Made by a program: the position numbers and the translations under genes. Source: Zoogloea sp035335645 (lineage in GTDB: Bacteria; Pseudomonadota; Gammaproteobacteria; Burkholderiales; Rhodocyclaceae). From it: DNA of 64,000 nucleotides. The stretch lies in NCBI GenBank assembly GCA_035335645.1, contig DAOQMM010000006.1:1-64000 (forward strand). The letters are read 5' to 3'. How positions within the stretch are numbered: the first letter of the stretch is position 1; the number at the start of each line of letters is the position of its first letter. The notes beneath the pieces are model-generated. The model did no database searches and had not been told where the DNA came from. It was given only the letters and a program-made list of their open reading frames with translations. This document shows positions 10,334 to 19,274 of the stretch, one piece after another.

Positions 10334-12822
10334 ACGGCGCCTTGCTGAATCCCGAGGAGGTGCGGGTGACCGACGCCACGGTGACCGGCGGGAAGGGCCG
10401 GCAACTGGCCCAACTGCGCCACTTCGGTCTGCCGGTGCCGGATTTCGCGGTGCTGCCCGCAGCCTGGAGCGAGGGCCGCGGCGAGGCCTTCCCTGCTGCG
10501 CTGGTGACGGCCCTGCACGACGGTCTGGCGGCGCGCGGCTGGCTGGAGCAGCCCCTGGCGGTGCGTTCGTCGGCCGTCGGCGAGGACTCCGCGGCGGCGT
10601 CCTTCGCCGGGATCTACACATCCTGCCTGAACGTGCAGGGGCTCGACGGGGTGGTCGCGGCGGTGCAGACGGTGTGGGCGTCCCTGGACAGCGACACCGC
10701 GCGGGCCTATCGCGCGCGCATGGGGCACGCGGGGCCCGCGCGCATGGGAGTGATCGTGATGCCCCTGCTGGCGGCCGAGGCGTCGGGCATCGGCTTTACC
10801 TGCGATCCACTGACGGGGCGCGAGGACCGCCTCGTGATCCACGCCAACCGGGGCCTGGGCGAGACCCTGGTGGGGGGCGAGACGGCCGGCGACGAGTATG
10901 TGTTTGCCGAGGACGTGGAGGACGCCTGGCGGCTGATCGAGTGCCGGCCGGGTCCCAAGACCTGCATGAGCGTACCGGCCCCAGGAGGCGGCACGCGGCG
11001 CGTGGCGCTGCCGGATGCGGCGGCGGCGCCCCTCTTTGACACGGAGCGGGCCGAGGCGCTGGCGGCGCTGCTGCGGGACGCGGCGGTGGCGATGGATTTC
11101 GTGGCGCCCTTCTACGATCTGGAATGGGTGTGGGACGGGGCCCGCTTCTGGCTCACCCAGGCCCGCCCGGTGACGCGCCGGCCACGTCACGCGTATGGCC
11201 CGCTGCAGGCCCAGCCGGCCATCTGGACCCGCGGCAACACCTGCGAGGTGATGCCCGAGCCGCTCCAGCCGGCGGACTGGAACTTCTCCCGGCGGGGTGT
11301 GAACGATCTGCTCGTGCAGGGTTACGTGCTGGCCGGCTTTCCTGTGCTGGCGGGGGCCCAGCGGGCGGGGCTCTTCGAGGGGCGGCTGTACCTGGAGGCG
11401 TCGCTGCTCCAGTGGGAAGCCTGGGACGCCATCGGGATGAAGCCGGAGCGCCTGAACGCGTTGATGGGCGGCCATCAGCCGGCCATCGACGTGACGCCGC
11501 CCGGCGGGCGCGAGCGCCTGCGCCGCGCCCTCACGACCCTGCGCTACCTGGTGCGGGCGCCGGCCCTGCGGCGCCGCGGCGAGGCGGAGATCGCAGCCAT
11601 GCATGCCCTTGCGCGGCAGGTCCGTCAGGGACCGCCGCCGCGGGACCGGGACGCCCTGCGGCGGCTGCTGTACACCGTGTCGCGGCCCGGGCGGACGTCC
11701 ATCGGCGCCTTCTTCCTGCAAGGATCCGGCGGTGCCAGCCTGTCCTTCCTGGTGGAGCGCCTGGAACACTTCTTCCCCGGCGAGGGCGAGGCCCTGGGGG
11801 CGGCCCTGCTGACCGGGGGGACGCCCAGCGTCACGGCGCAGCAGGGATACGATCTGCTCCGCCTGGCGCGTCTGGCCCGGGCGGCCGGCTTCCCCGCACA
11901 GGTGCCGGCGCAGGGCGACTATGCGCGGGCCTTCGCCGAGTTCATGGAGGTCCACGGGCACCGCGGGCACTACGAGACCTACATGCACAGCGCGTCCTGG
12001 CGGGAGCGGCCGGAGCGTCTGCTCGAACAGCTGCCGGCCCTCGCCGAGGTGGACGAGGCGGCCCTGCGCGCGCGCCAGCAGGACGCGGCGGCGGCAGCCT
12101 GGCAGCGCGTCCGGCGGGAGGTCCCGTTCTGGCATCGGCCCCTGCTCCGCTCCCTGGTGAAGGCGGCCCGCCGGGAATGCAACCAGCGGGAGGCGGCCCG
12201 CAGCGGCCTGATCGCCCTGCTGGAGGTGTGTCGAATGGCGTGGCGCCTCGCGGCGGACCTGCTGCGGGCGGACGGGGCGCTGGCAGAGCGGGACGATGTG
12301 TTCTTCGTGCTGCCCAGCGAGGCGGAGCGGGCCGTGGATGGCCTTGTTCCACCGGCCGGCCTGCGCGCCCGGGTGGCGGCACGCAAGGCGCTTTACGAAG
12401 CGTGGCAGGCGGTGACGCCGCCCGAATACCTGTGCATCGCCCCGGCCGGTGAATGGCTGGCGGCCCCGGCCTGGCCCGCGCCGCCGCACCGGCCGGGCGA
12501 AGGCTGGCGGGGCGTGGCCACCGGCACCGGGCGGGCCCGCGGGCGGGCGCGCATCCTGCGCCACCCGTCAGAGGGCAGTCGCCTGCAGGCCGGCGAGATC
12601 CTCGTCGCGCCATCCACCGATCCGGGCTGGACGCCCCTGTTCCTCAAGGCCGCCGGGCTGGTGGTGGAGACCGGCGGCTACATGTCCCACGGCGCCATCG
12701 TCGCGCGGGAGTTTGCCCTGCCGGCGGTGGTCAATCTGCCGGGCATCCTGGACGGGCTGCAGGACGGGGATGAGGTGGAGGTGGACGGGCGCAGTGGCGA
12801 GGTGCGCCTGATCCGCCCCTGA
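10330..12822 (+). CDS. Rifampin phosphotransferase-like PEP-utilising enzyme
   Basis: 830 residues in the three-part layout of rifampin phosphotransferases and PEP-synthase relatives: an ATP-grasp/PPDK N-terminal domain (GGKGRQLAQL near residue 20, PLAVRSSAVGEDSAAASFAG near 78, EWVWDGARFWLTQARPV near 265), a long alpha-helical middle (about 290-720) that binds substrate in RPH, and a C-terminal swivelling His domain (APSTDPGWTPLF, then GGYMSHGAIVAREFALPAVV). The His in SHGA is the phospho-carrier. Family members either phosphorylate rifamycins or have unknown substrates; this one cannot be resolved from sequence. The ATG overlaps the TetR stop. Confidence 0.8.
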   Translation: MNGALLNPEEVRVTDATVTGGKGRQLAQLRHFGLPVPDFAVLPAAWSEGRGEAFPAALVTALHDGLAARGWLEQPLAVRSSAVGEDSAAASFAGIYTSCLNVQGLDGVVAAVQTVWASLDSDTARAYRARMGHAGPARMGVIVMPLLAAEASGIGFTCDPLTGREDRLVIHANRGLGETLVGGETAGDEYVFAEDVEDAWRLIECRPGPKTCMSVPAPGGGTRRVALPDAAAAPLFDTERAEALAALLRDAAVAMDFVAPFYDLEWVWDGARFWLTQARPVTRRPRHAYGPLQAQPAIWTRGNTCEVMPEPLQPADWNFSRRGVNDLLVQGYVLAGFPVLAGAQRAGLFEGRLYLEASLLQWEAWDAIGMKPERLNALMGGHQPAIDVTPPGGRERLRRALTTLRYLVRAPALRRRGEAEIAAMHALARQVRQGPPPRDRDALRRLLYTVSRPGRTSIGAFFLQGSGGASLSFLVERLEHFFPGEGEALGAALLTGGTPSVTAQQGYDLLRLARLARAAGFPAQVPAQGDYARAFAEFMEVHGHRGHYETYMHSASWRERPERLLEQLPALAEVDEAALRARQQDAAAAAWQRVRREVPFWHRPLLRSLVKAARRECNQREAARSGLIALLEVCRMAWRLAADLLRADGALAERDDVFFVLPSEAERAVDGLVPPAGLRARVAARKALYEAWQAVTPPEYLCIAPAGEWLAAPAWPAPPHRPGEGWRGVATGTGRARGRARILRHPSEGSRLQAGEILVAPSTDPGWTPLFLKAAGLVVETGGYMSHGAIVAREFALPAVVNLPGILDGLQDGDEVEVDGRSGEVRLIRP

Positions 12823-12867
12823 GCAGGGGGAGGCGGTAGCCGGTTCCCGCCGGGAACACGCCCGGCG

Positions 12868-13725
12868 TCAGCGGTCGAGGATGCAGCGCATCTCCGGGGC
12901 GCCATGGCCCCACACCACCGTGGCCTCGCCCTGGTGTTCCCAGAAGCTTTCATTGCGGCCCACGTAGCGGGTGCCGCTGGCGGCGGGCTGCAGGAACATC
13001 AGGGACGTCTGGTCTCCGCGCTCGGCGATGAGGGTGGGCGGATCGGTCTGGAAATGGGTGATGAGCACTTCGTCCGCGGGCTGGCCGTTACAGCTGAAAC
13101 GGAAGGGGCCGCGATGGGCAACGAGCCGGTAGCGGGCCTGCAGTTCGGCGATCCGGGTGACGTAGGCATCGGCCACGCAGGCGCGCCGGTCGTCGGACTT
13201 CCAGCAATCGTCGCGTCCCCGGACCCAGCCGCGCTGCTCGGCCTTGAGCACGGGCGGACGTTCGTGCGCTGCGGTGCGGGCGGCCTGGGCATACACCCGC
13301 TGCAGGTCGCGGTCGAGGGTGCCCAGGGCTGTGTCGGCGCAGACCAGATCCGGAATGCTGCCCGGCTGCACGCCGCGGCAGGAAAAGGTCGGGCCGGGGC
13401 GGGAGGCGTACAGGCGGGCCTGCTCGTCCCGCTGGCGCAGGGCCGCTTCGATGCGTTCGCACCAGGCGCGGCTGCCGCGGGCGGGCAGGTCGTCCCGGCC
13501 GCGCAGGCCGAGGCGCCATTCCACCGCGGAGGCCCATTCCGCCGAGCCGCGGTCCGGGCCGTGGCCGCTGCGGTCAAGGGGCTGGCTCTGGCGTTCGATG
13601 GCTGCGAGACGCGCCGGCGAACAGGGGGCCGCGTCCTGTGCCGGGGCCAGGGTCGGTCCACACAGGACAGCCAGCGGCAGTAGGGCTGCCAGGCGGAGGA
13701 CAGGGGCGGGACGGGGCAGGGCCAT
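12868..13725 (-). CDS. Periplasmic protein with LprI-like and MliC-like lysozyme inhibitor regions
   Basis: 285 residues with an N-terminal signal peptide (MALPRPAPVLRLAALLPLAVLC). Residues about 120-205 resemble the LprI/DUF1311 fold: SFSCRG, LVCADTALGTLDRDLQRVYAQA and AEQRGWVRGRDDCW with regularly spaced Cys. Residues about 215-285 resemble MliC: FRFSCNGQPADEVLITHFQTDPP, SGTRYVGRNESFWEHQGEA and a final Cys. Both families inhibit lysozymes, but many members have no tested activity. A second ATG 27 bp upstream is possible. Convergent with the PEP-utilising enzyme gene. Confidence 0.7.
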   Translation of the reverse strand: MALPRPAPVLRLAALLPLAVLCGPTLAPAQDAAPCSPARLAAIERQSQPLDRSGHGPDRGSAEWASAVEWRLGLRGRDDLPARGSRAWCERIEAALRQRDEQARLYASRPGPTFSCRGVQPGSIPDLVCADTALGTLDRDLQRVYAQAARTAAHERPPVLKAEQRGWVRGRDDCWKSDDRRACVADAYVTRIAELQARYRLVAHRGPFRFSCNGQPADEVLITHFQTDPPTLIAERGDQTSLMFLQPAASGTRYVGRNESFWEHQGEATVVWGHGAPEMRCILDR

Positions 13726-14001
13726 GGTGTGCTCCAGGATCGGACGCGCCATCTTAAACCGCGATCCGCTCGCCGTGCGCCGGCGCCCCGGGCGACCCGC
13801 AGACGAGGGGCCGGGGTGCCGCTCACCGGCCTGCCGCGGCGGGGCTTTGCCCGATGAGCGTGTGGCAGGGCATGTCGGCAGGTCTTCCGAAACGGCGACA
13901 GGCGCGCGCGTTCGCCCGGTGAGGCCCTTGCCGGCAGATCCCGGACACGGTTTACTGGTCCCGCGGCAACTCCGATGCCGCCTTCACTCGAGAGGTCCGC
14001 C

Positions 14002-15177
14002 ATGCTTCCGTCTTCAAGCATCCCCGTCGCGCTGCCGGCGCACGCCGACCGGCTGGTGTTGCTCTTCCATGGTGTCGGCAGTCAGCCGGCGGCGATGGTG
14101 CCGCTGGGCGAGCGGATCGCCCGGGCCCTGCCGGCGGCGGCGGTGGTGGCGGTCGCCGGGCCGCAGCCGTCCGGGACGGCGGGCGGCCGGGAATGGTTCT
14201 CGGTGGCAGGCGTGACCGACGCCAACCGGCCGGGCCGCGTCGCCGAGGCTCTGCCGACGCTGCTGGACGCGGTCGCCGAATGGCAGCGGCGGACCGGCGT
14301 GGCGGCCGAGGCCACGGTGCTGGTGGGCTTCTCCCAGGGGGCGATCATGGCCCTCGCGACCCTCGCGCGGGCAGACGCGCCGGCCCGTACCGTGGTGGCG
14401 ATTGCCGGGCGCCTTGCCGAACCGCCCGCACAGGTGGCCCCGGCCACGACCGTGCACGTGCTGCACGGCGAGGCGGACCCCGTGATGCCCATCGGTCTGG
14501 CGGAGGCCGCGGTGGCGCGGCTGGCGCAGCTGGGGGCGCGAGTGAGCTTCGACCGTTTTCCCGGGCTCGGGCATGGGATCTCGGAGGCGCTCGCCGCCGG
14601 TCTGGTGGCGCGGCTGCTGGGCGATGGTGCGCCGGCCGGCGAGGTCGGTTCCGTGAGTGCGCTGGCAATCCGCCTGGAGGCGGAGCAGGCGATCGTGTCG
14701 CGGCCGGCCGCCCAGGGCGGGGAGGAGGTCCGCAGCCTGGCGCTCGGCCCGGCAACGCTGGTGCGTCGCTGCCTGCACCACACGCCACCGACGGCCGGCG
14801 AACTGGAGGCGGCCATCGACCTCATCGAGCCGCAGATCATGGCCCTCGGCCTGCATCTGCCTGCGGGCGCCGTCCTGCGTCTGTCGGGCGACTGGCCGGC
14901 GGATCTCCAGCGGCCGGCGCCGGGACTGCACCGGGATGCGGTGGAGGGGCTCTTCAGCCGCCTGGCGGCCATCGCCCACGGCCGCCCGGCCGCGAGCGAA
15001 GGGCTGCCGGCGGATCCGGCCTACTTCGCCGCGGCGCTGCTACTGCGGGAGCTGCTCCATCATCTGGGCGCGGTGCGCGCGGAGGCGGCCGCCCCCGCGC
15101 AGGGCGGGGGCCCTCAGCGCAGCGCGAACACCGTCACGCCGGCCGGGCCGGAGCCCTTGAAGAAGGCCGACACATAG
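14002..15177 (+). CDS. YpfH-type esterase fused to an unrecognised C-terminal domain
   Basis: 391 residues. Residues 1-215 are a serine esterase of the YpfH/carboxylesterase group: LVLLFHGVGSQPAAM, EWFSVAGVTDANRPGRV, nucleophile GFSQGAIMALA, acid LHGEADPVMP and His GLGHGISEAL. YpfH itself is about 230 residues. Here about 175 more follow (VSALAIRLEAEQAIVSRPAA, ELEAAIDLIEPQIMALGLHLP, FAAALLLRELLHHLGAVR) that match no family I know. The 3' end overlaps the convergent PQQ dehydrogenase gene by 64 bp. The last 35 residues are low complexity and may be read-through into that gene. Confidence 0.75.
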   Translation: MLPSSSIPVALPAHADRLVLLFHGVGSQPAAMVPLGERIARALPAAAVVAVAGPQPSGTAGGREWFSVAGVTDANRPGRVAEALPTLLDAVAEWQRRTGVAAEATVLVGFSQGAIMALATLARADAPARTVVAIAGRLAEPPAQVAPATTVHVLHGEADPVMPIGLAEAAVARLAQLGARVSFDRFPGLGHGISEALAAGLVARLLGDGAPAGEVGSVSALAIRLEAEQAIVSRPAAQGGEEVRSLALGPATLVRRCLHHTPPTAGELEAAIDLIEPQIMALGLHLPAGAVLRLSGDWPADLQRPAPGLHRDAVEGLFSRLAAIAHGRPAASEGLPADPAYFAAALLLRELLHHLGAVRAEAAAPAQGGGPQRSANTVTPAGPEPLKKADT

Positions 15178-16706
15178 CCCGACACGGCGGCCACATACTG
15201 CCGGCCGCCCACGGCGTAGGTCACGATGCCGCCGGCCACTTCACCGCCCGTGTTGAAGCGGTAGAGCACCTTGCCGCTGGTGGCGTCGAGGGCCAGGAAG
15301 TCCCGGTTGAAGTCGCCGGTGAAGAGCACGTCGCCAGCGGTGGCGGTGACTGCGGCGAGCATCGGCGTGCCCGAGGCGTAGCGCCAGCGGACCTTGCCCG
15401 TGGAGGCGTCGAGGGCGGTGAGCCAGCCGCGGGCCTTGTCGAACGGGTCCATGACGATGCTGCCGCCGTAATAGTGCTCCTCACGTTTGAACTCGGGCGT
15501 GGTGGCGGCCTTCTTGAAGGTGGTGCACCAGTCGACGGCGGGCACGAACAGGGTGTTGGTGCGCGGGCTGTAGGCCGATCCGTTCCATTCCTGGCCGCCC
15601 AGCAGGCCCGGACAGGAGCGCGTGCCTTCGACCGTGAGCGGGACGTCCACGTTTTCCTGGGTGGTGAAGGCGACCGTGTACAGGACTTCGTGGCTGTCCC
15701 GGTCGATCAGGCGGAGCAGGCCATCCTTGCCGCTGGCGGCGATGACGTTGCGGCGCACGCCCTCCACGGTGGTGGAGAACAGGGGCCCGGCGTGGGTCAG
15801 GTCCCAGTCACGGATGTCGTGGGGAACGGCCTGGTGGTACCAGAGCATCTTGCCCGACCGCACATCCACCGCAAGCAGGGAGTTCGTGAACAGGTTGTTG
15901 CCCGGCCGTGCGTCACCGTAGAAGTCGGGTGCCGGATTGCCAACCGCCACGTAGAGGGTGCCGGCCTTCGCATCCAGCGTGACCGGCGTCCACAGGCTGC
16001 CGCCGCCGTACTTGAGCGCCTCGGGATTCGACCAGGTCTCGGCACCCGGCTGGCCCGGATCGGGGATGAAGGGCAGGCGCCAGCGTTCGGTGCCGTCGCT
16101 CAGGTTGAATGCGCCGACCCAGCCCTTCTGGCCGAAATCGGCACCGGCAGGACCGTAGATCACCATGTCCTCGAAGATCAGCGGCGGCATGCTGAGGTAT
16201 TGCTGACCCGTAGAGCTGGCGATCTGGCGGCTCCATGCCAGGCTGCCGTCGCGGGCATTCACGGCGATCAGGTAGCCGTCGGCGGTGCCGCGGATGACCT
16301 TGCCGTCCTTGATCGCCACGCCCCGGTTGGTGGGCGACAGTTCGTTGCCCTTCGGTTCCCAGGTGTACTTCCATTTTTCGCGGCAGGTGGCGGCGTCGAT
16401 CGCGACGATGGAGCGGGCGATGGACAGGTACATCGTGCCGTCGTACACGACCGGGTTGGTCTGGGCCGGGCCGGCGTCGGCCGAACGGTACATGCACACG
16501 GCCTGCAGCCGGGCGGCGTTGCTGCGGTTGATCTGGCGCAGCCTGGAATAGCGCTGGCCGCTGTAGTCGTGCGTCGCGTACAGCCAATTGCTGGTATCGT
16601 CCGCAGCCGCGTTGAAGTCGGCAGTGGTCGGGCCGTCGGACGCGACGGCGCTGCCGCCCGTGGCGAGGGCCAGGGTCAGGAGGGTGAGGCGCAGGGTGCT
16701 GTGCAT
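15114..16706 (-). CDS. PQQ-dependent alcohol dehydrogenase-like quinoprotein
   Basis: 530 residues: signal peptide (MHSTLRLTLLTLALATGGSAVAS) then an eight-bladed quinoprotein propeller with repeated W-docking motifs (NWLYATHDYSGQRYSRL, GGSLWTPVTLDA, RDWDLTHAGPLF, VRWRYASGTPML, FTGDFNRDFLALDATSGKVL). The Asp in RDWDL fits the catalytic base of methanol/ethanol dehydrogenases. The vicinal Cys-Cys of methanol dehydrogenase is not obvious (LQAVCMYRSAD has one Cys) and there is no C-terminal cytochrome c domain. It would oxidise an alcohol or aldehyde in the periplasm using PQQ made by the pqq operon 8 kb away. An ATG 21 bp upstream is an alternative start. Confidence 0.85.
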   Translation of the reverse strand: MHSTLRLTLLTLALATGGSAVASDGPTTADFNAAADDTSNWLYATHDYSGQRYSRLRQINRSNAARLQAVCMYRSADAGPAQTNPVVYDGTMYLSIARSIVAIDAATCREKWKYTWEPKGNELSPTNRGVAIKDGKVIRGTADGYLIAVNARDGSLAWSRQIASSTGQQYLSMPPLIFEDMVIYGPAGADFGQKGWVGAFNLSDGTERWRLPFIPDPGQPGAETWSNPEALKYGGGSLWTPVTLDAKAGTLYVAVGNPAPDFYGDARPGNNLFTNSLLAVDVRSGKMLWYHQAVPHDIRDWDLTHAGPLFSTTVEGVRRNVIAASGKDGLLRLIDRDSHEVLYTVAFTTQENVDVPLTVEGTRSCPGLLGGQEWNGSAYSPRTNTLFVPAVDWCTTFKKAATTPEFKREEHYYGGSIVMDPFDKARGWLTALDASTGKVRWRYASGTPMLAAVTATAGDVLFTGDFNRDFLALDATSGKVLYRFNTGGEVAGGIVTYAVGGRQYVAAVSGYVSAFFKGSGPAGVTVFALR

Positions 16707-16843
16707 GATGTTCTCCGCATCGTTCATGGGTCGTCCCGACGGTCGGGCGCCGGGTTTGCTGTTCTGCCCCGGCCCGTCGAGCGCGGCTCGACGGGCGTCA
16801 GGGCGGCCGCAGTATGGGAGCACCCTCTATGTAAAACAAGTAG

Positions 16844-16857
16844 TTACCGCTTGGTAA
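16844..16857. promoter_or_regulatory. Candidate operator between the PQQ dehydrogenase and HxlR regulator genes
   Basis: A perfect inverted repeat TTACCgcttGGTAA lies 39 bp before the HxlR-family start codon and 138 bp before the divergent dehydrogenase start. HxlR-type regulators bind short inverted repeats in divergent promoters, so this is a plausible shared operator. No binding data support it. Confidence 0.5.
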
Positions 16858-16895
16858 TCAGCACCAGCCGGTGATCTTCAACGAGTCAGGACGCG

Positions 16896-17261
16896 ATGAA
16901 ACGAGAACATGCCGAGCCCGTTCCGCAGCCCCCCGAAGGCTGCCCGCTGGAGCGCTACCTGCACGTGGTGTCGGGGGCGTGGGTGCCCCGGATCCTGTGG
17001 TTCCTGTCGTTCGGTCCGCGACGCTTCGGTGAGCTGCGGCGCGACATCGGAAACATCTCGGCCAAGGTGCTGACCGCCAAGCTGCGCGACCTGGAAGGGG
17101 CGGGGCTGGTGGCGCGGACCGAGACCCGGGGCCAGACGCGTCAGGTGGCGTACGCGCTCACCGAACGGGGGCGGATCTTCGAGCCGGTGTTCGACGCGAT
17201 GGTCGAGGTCTCGCATCGCCTTGCCGAACTGGAGGCACGGGAGGCCGCGTCGAAGGATTGA
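16896..17261 (+). CDS. HxlR-family transcriptional regulator
   Basis: 121 residues with a single winged helix of the HxlR type: CPLERYLHVVSGAWVPRILWFL, FGELRRDIGNISAKVLTAKLRDLE and GLVARTETRGQTRQVAYALTERG. A conserved Cys near the N-terminus (C16) is at the position used for redox sensing in some relatives; no specific inducer can be named. Divergent from the PQQ dehydrogenase, which it probably regulates through the palindrome at 16844-16857. Confidence 0.92.
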   Translation: MKREHAEPVPQPPEGCPLERYLHVVSGAWVPRILWFLSFGPRRFGELRRDIGNISAKVLTAKLRDLEGAGLVARTETRGQTRQVAYALTERGRIFEPVFDAMVEVSHRLAELEAREAASKD

Positions 17262-17307
17262 GGCGGTTTCTGCGGAATCCGGGCGGCCGCCCTTCCGCGC
17301 CGCCGGA

Positions 17308-17796
17308 TTACTTCAGCTTGAGCGCGCTGCGCATGTCCGCCGCGGTGAGGACGCCGGAGCGCGTCAGCGAGCCGCCCTGGCCGTCGAACAGGTAGGTGCG
17401 CGGAAGCTCGCCGCGCCAGCGGGGATCGAGGGCGTGGGCGAGGGCCTCCGGGGATTCGTCGCCATAGGCGTAGCGCTCGTCACGGGTCAGGCCGGTGCGG
17501 GCCAGCAGGGGGGCGCTGTCGGCCGTCGCGGGTTCGGCCTCGACGGTGACGATGCGCAGCTGTGGGTGGCGGCGGGCCAGTTCGGCCAGGGCCGCGAGAT
17601 TCTTCTTGCAATGCTCGCATTCTGCCGACCACAGGGCGATGGCGGTGGGGCGCGTGTGGCTGCGCGGGTCCGTGAGGCTGCGGGCGGCGTGTCGGTCGAG
17701 GGGCTGGAGCTCTGTCGCGGCGTGGCCGGGCAGGGGCGCCGCGGCGATGAAGAGGGCGGCGAGGGCGGCGCGGAGCGCCAGGGTGGCACGGATCAT
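17308..17796 (-). CDS. Periplasmic thioredoxin-fold protein (TlpA/ResA-like)
   Basis: 162 residues with a signal peptide (MIRATLALRAALAALFIAAAP, ending near GHA) and a thioredoxin active site C60-EH-C63 (ALWSAECEHCKKNLAAL). The cis-Pro region is ELPRTYLFDGQG. Such proteins reduce disulfides of periplasmic partners, for instance metal-binding or cytochrome Cys pairs. Its ATG overlaps the stop of the upstream propeller gene (ATGA), so the two are translated together. The propeller's CECC motif is a likely substrate (inference). Confidence 0.8.
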   Translation of the reverse strand: MIRATLALRAALAALFIAAAPLPGHAATELQPLDRHAARSLTDPRSHTRPTAIALWSAECEHCKKNLAALAELARRHPQLRIVTVEAEPATADSAPLLARTGLTRDERYAYGDESPEALAHALDPRWRGELPRTYLFDGQGGSLTRSGVLTAADMRSALKLK

Positions 17797-18974
17797 GGCA
17801 GCGGGACCACGCGGAAGGCGTCGGCGGTGCGCCAGAAGGCGTAGGCGCGGCCGTCGCGGGTGAGGAGGCGGGGCTGGTCGGAGGCGCCGGCGGTGGCGTC
17901 CAGCTCCTGGGGCGGGTCGAAGTGGCGGCCGTCGTCGTCGGAGCGCTGGGCGCGCAGGCGTGTGCGTTCGCCGTCGAATTCCTTCCACAGAAGCACCACG
18001 CGACGGCCGAGGACGGCGATGTCGGCGTGGGCGGCGGCGGGGCCGCCGACAGGCCTCTGGCCGTTCACGCCGGCGGACGTCGGGCGGCCGTAAAAGACCC
18101 GCCCTTCGCCATCGCGCTGGTTGAACCACACGGCGTGGCGGACGCCGTCGGCAGCGATGGCGAGGGCCGGCCCCTGGTGCGGGCAGGCGTCCACCCGCCA
18201 GCGGTCGAAGGTGGCGCGCTGCACGGCCTCGGGCGTGCCGTCGGCCTTCAGGCGGGCGAGGGCGTGGTCGCGCTCGTTGGGGGCGAAGACGTGGCGCCAC
18301 AGGGCCACGGGTGTGCCGTCCGGGTCGAGGGCGAGGGCGATGCGGCAGCATTCGCAGCTGTGTTCGGCGAGCTTGCGCTCGGGCTGGAAGCTGCGTCCGC
18401 CATCGTCGGAGATTGCGCTGTACACGCCGGCGCCGCGCCAGGGTTTCTGGGCGAGGCGGGCGGCTTCCTGGTCGCGCTTGTCGATCCACACCACGGTGAC
18501 GCGTCCGTCCGGGGCGACGATGAGGTTCTGGAAGCGATGGGTGATCTCGGCCTGGTCACGATGGACCGTGATCGGCGCGTCGAAGGCGCTGCCGTCGCGG
18601 GGCAGGCGGGCGAGGCGGATCTCGCCGGTGTAGGGCTTGGGCAGGGGCTTCGTCCAGGTGACGAGGAGCTCGCCGTCCCGGTTGAAGGCGATGCGTGGCT
18701 GGCTGTCGCCGTCGGCGGCGATGGACTCGGCTTGCATATTGACGTGCTGCGGGGCGGACCAGGTGGCGCCCAGATCCGGGCTGTGGCGCCAGACGAGGTG
18801 GGCGCCATCCTTGGCGACGATATGGAGCTGGCCGTCGGGGCCAAAGGCGGCGGCGGTAGCCAGTTCGATGCGGGCGGGCCGCGCCGCGGGGCCCTGATCG
18901 TGGCCTTCGTGGGCCGCGGCCGGAAGAGTCAGGGCAGCCAGCAACGGAAATAGGATCGGCAGGATTTTTTTCAT
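17793..18974 (-). CDS. Exported BNR/sialidase-like beta-propeller with a CxCC motif
   Basis: 393 residues with a signal peptide (MKKILPILFPLLAALTLPAAA) directly followed by HEGHDQ. Asp-box (BNR) motifs SPDLGATW (65-72), SDDGGRSF (about 189-196) and SDDDGRHF (near 350) indicate a six-bladed sialidase-type propeller. The catalytic Arg triad of true sialidases is not evident, so enzyme activity is doubtful. A Cys cluster C207-E-C209-C210 (AEHSCECCRIAL) sits in one blade and could bind copper or form disulfides. It is divergent from the TonB receptor and co-transcribed with the thioredoxin-fold gene. A metal chaperone or scaffold role is inferred from context. Confidence 0.7.
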   Translation of the reverse strand: MKKILPILFPLLAALTLPAAAHEGHDQGPAARPARIELATAAAFGPDGQLHIVAKDGAHLVWRHSPDLGATWSAPQHVNMQAESIAADGDSQPRIAFNRDGELLVTWTKPLPKPYTGEIRLARLPRDGSAFDAPITVHRDQAEITHRFQNLIVAPDGRVTVVWIDKRDQEAARLAQKPWRGAGVYSAISDDGGRSFQPERKLAEHSCECCRIALALDPDGTPVALWRHVFAPNERDHALARLKADGTPEAVQRATFDRWRVDACPHQGPALAIAADGVRHAVWFNQRDGEGRVFYGRPTSAGVNGQRPVGGPAAAHADIAVLGRRVVLLWKEFDGERTRLRAQRSDDDGRHFDPPQELDATAGASDQPRLLTRDGRAYAFWRTADAFRVVPLP

Positions 18975-19175
18975 TTCTTGTGCTGAATCAATTTGGATCC
19001 GTCAATTTCCGGCGGGTGTCTCTTTATTGCGTGGGGATGTTCTCGCCGGGCCGATCATGGTACCGGCCTATTTGCGGTGCGCGCAATGTCGTGCTCGGGT
19101 AGGCGTCGCCATTTTGTTGGATTTTATGCAAAAAAACAGTGTCTTGTAATTGCTAGGTACGCGCCGCGCGGCGCG

Positions 19176-19194
19176 CTGCGACAATTGGTCGCAG
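19176..19194. promoter_or_regulatory. Candidate operator CTGCGAC-N5-GTCGCAG in the divergent receptor/propeller promoter region
   Basis: CTGCGACAATTGGTCGCAG is an inverted repeat with 7-bp arms in the 300-bp region between the propeller gene and the TonB receptor, 80 bp before the receptor start. An extra half-site GGTCGCAG follows at about 19198. The same 19-bp element, as a perfect palindrome, overlaps the predicted nosZ transcription start (38062-38080). The rest of this region is AT-richer than its surroundings; I could not fix -35/-10 elements with confidence. Confidence 0.6.
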
Positions 19195-19274
19195 GGCGGT
19201 CGCAGATCAATCTCCGGATAATTCTCCGAATTGGGAGGGGAATTGGCCCCGAATAAGAAAATAAGGAATTGATT

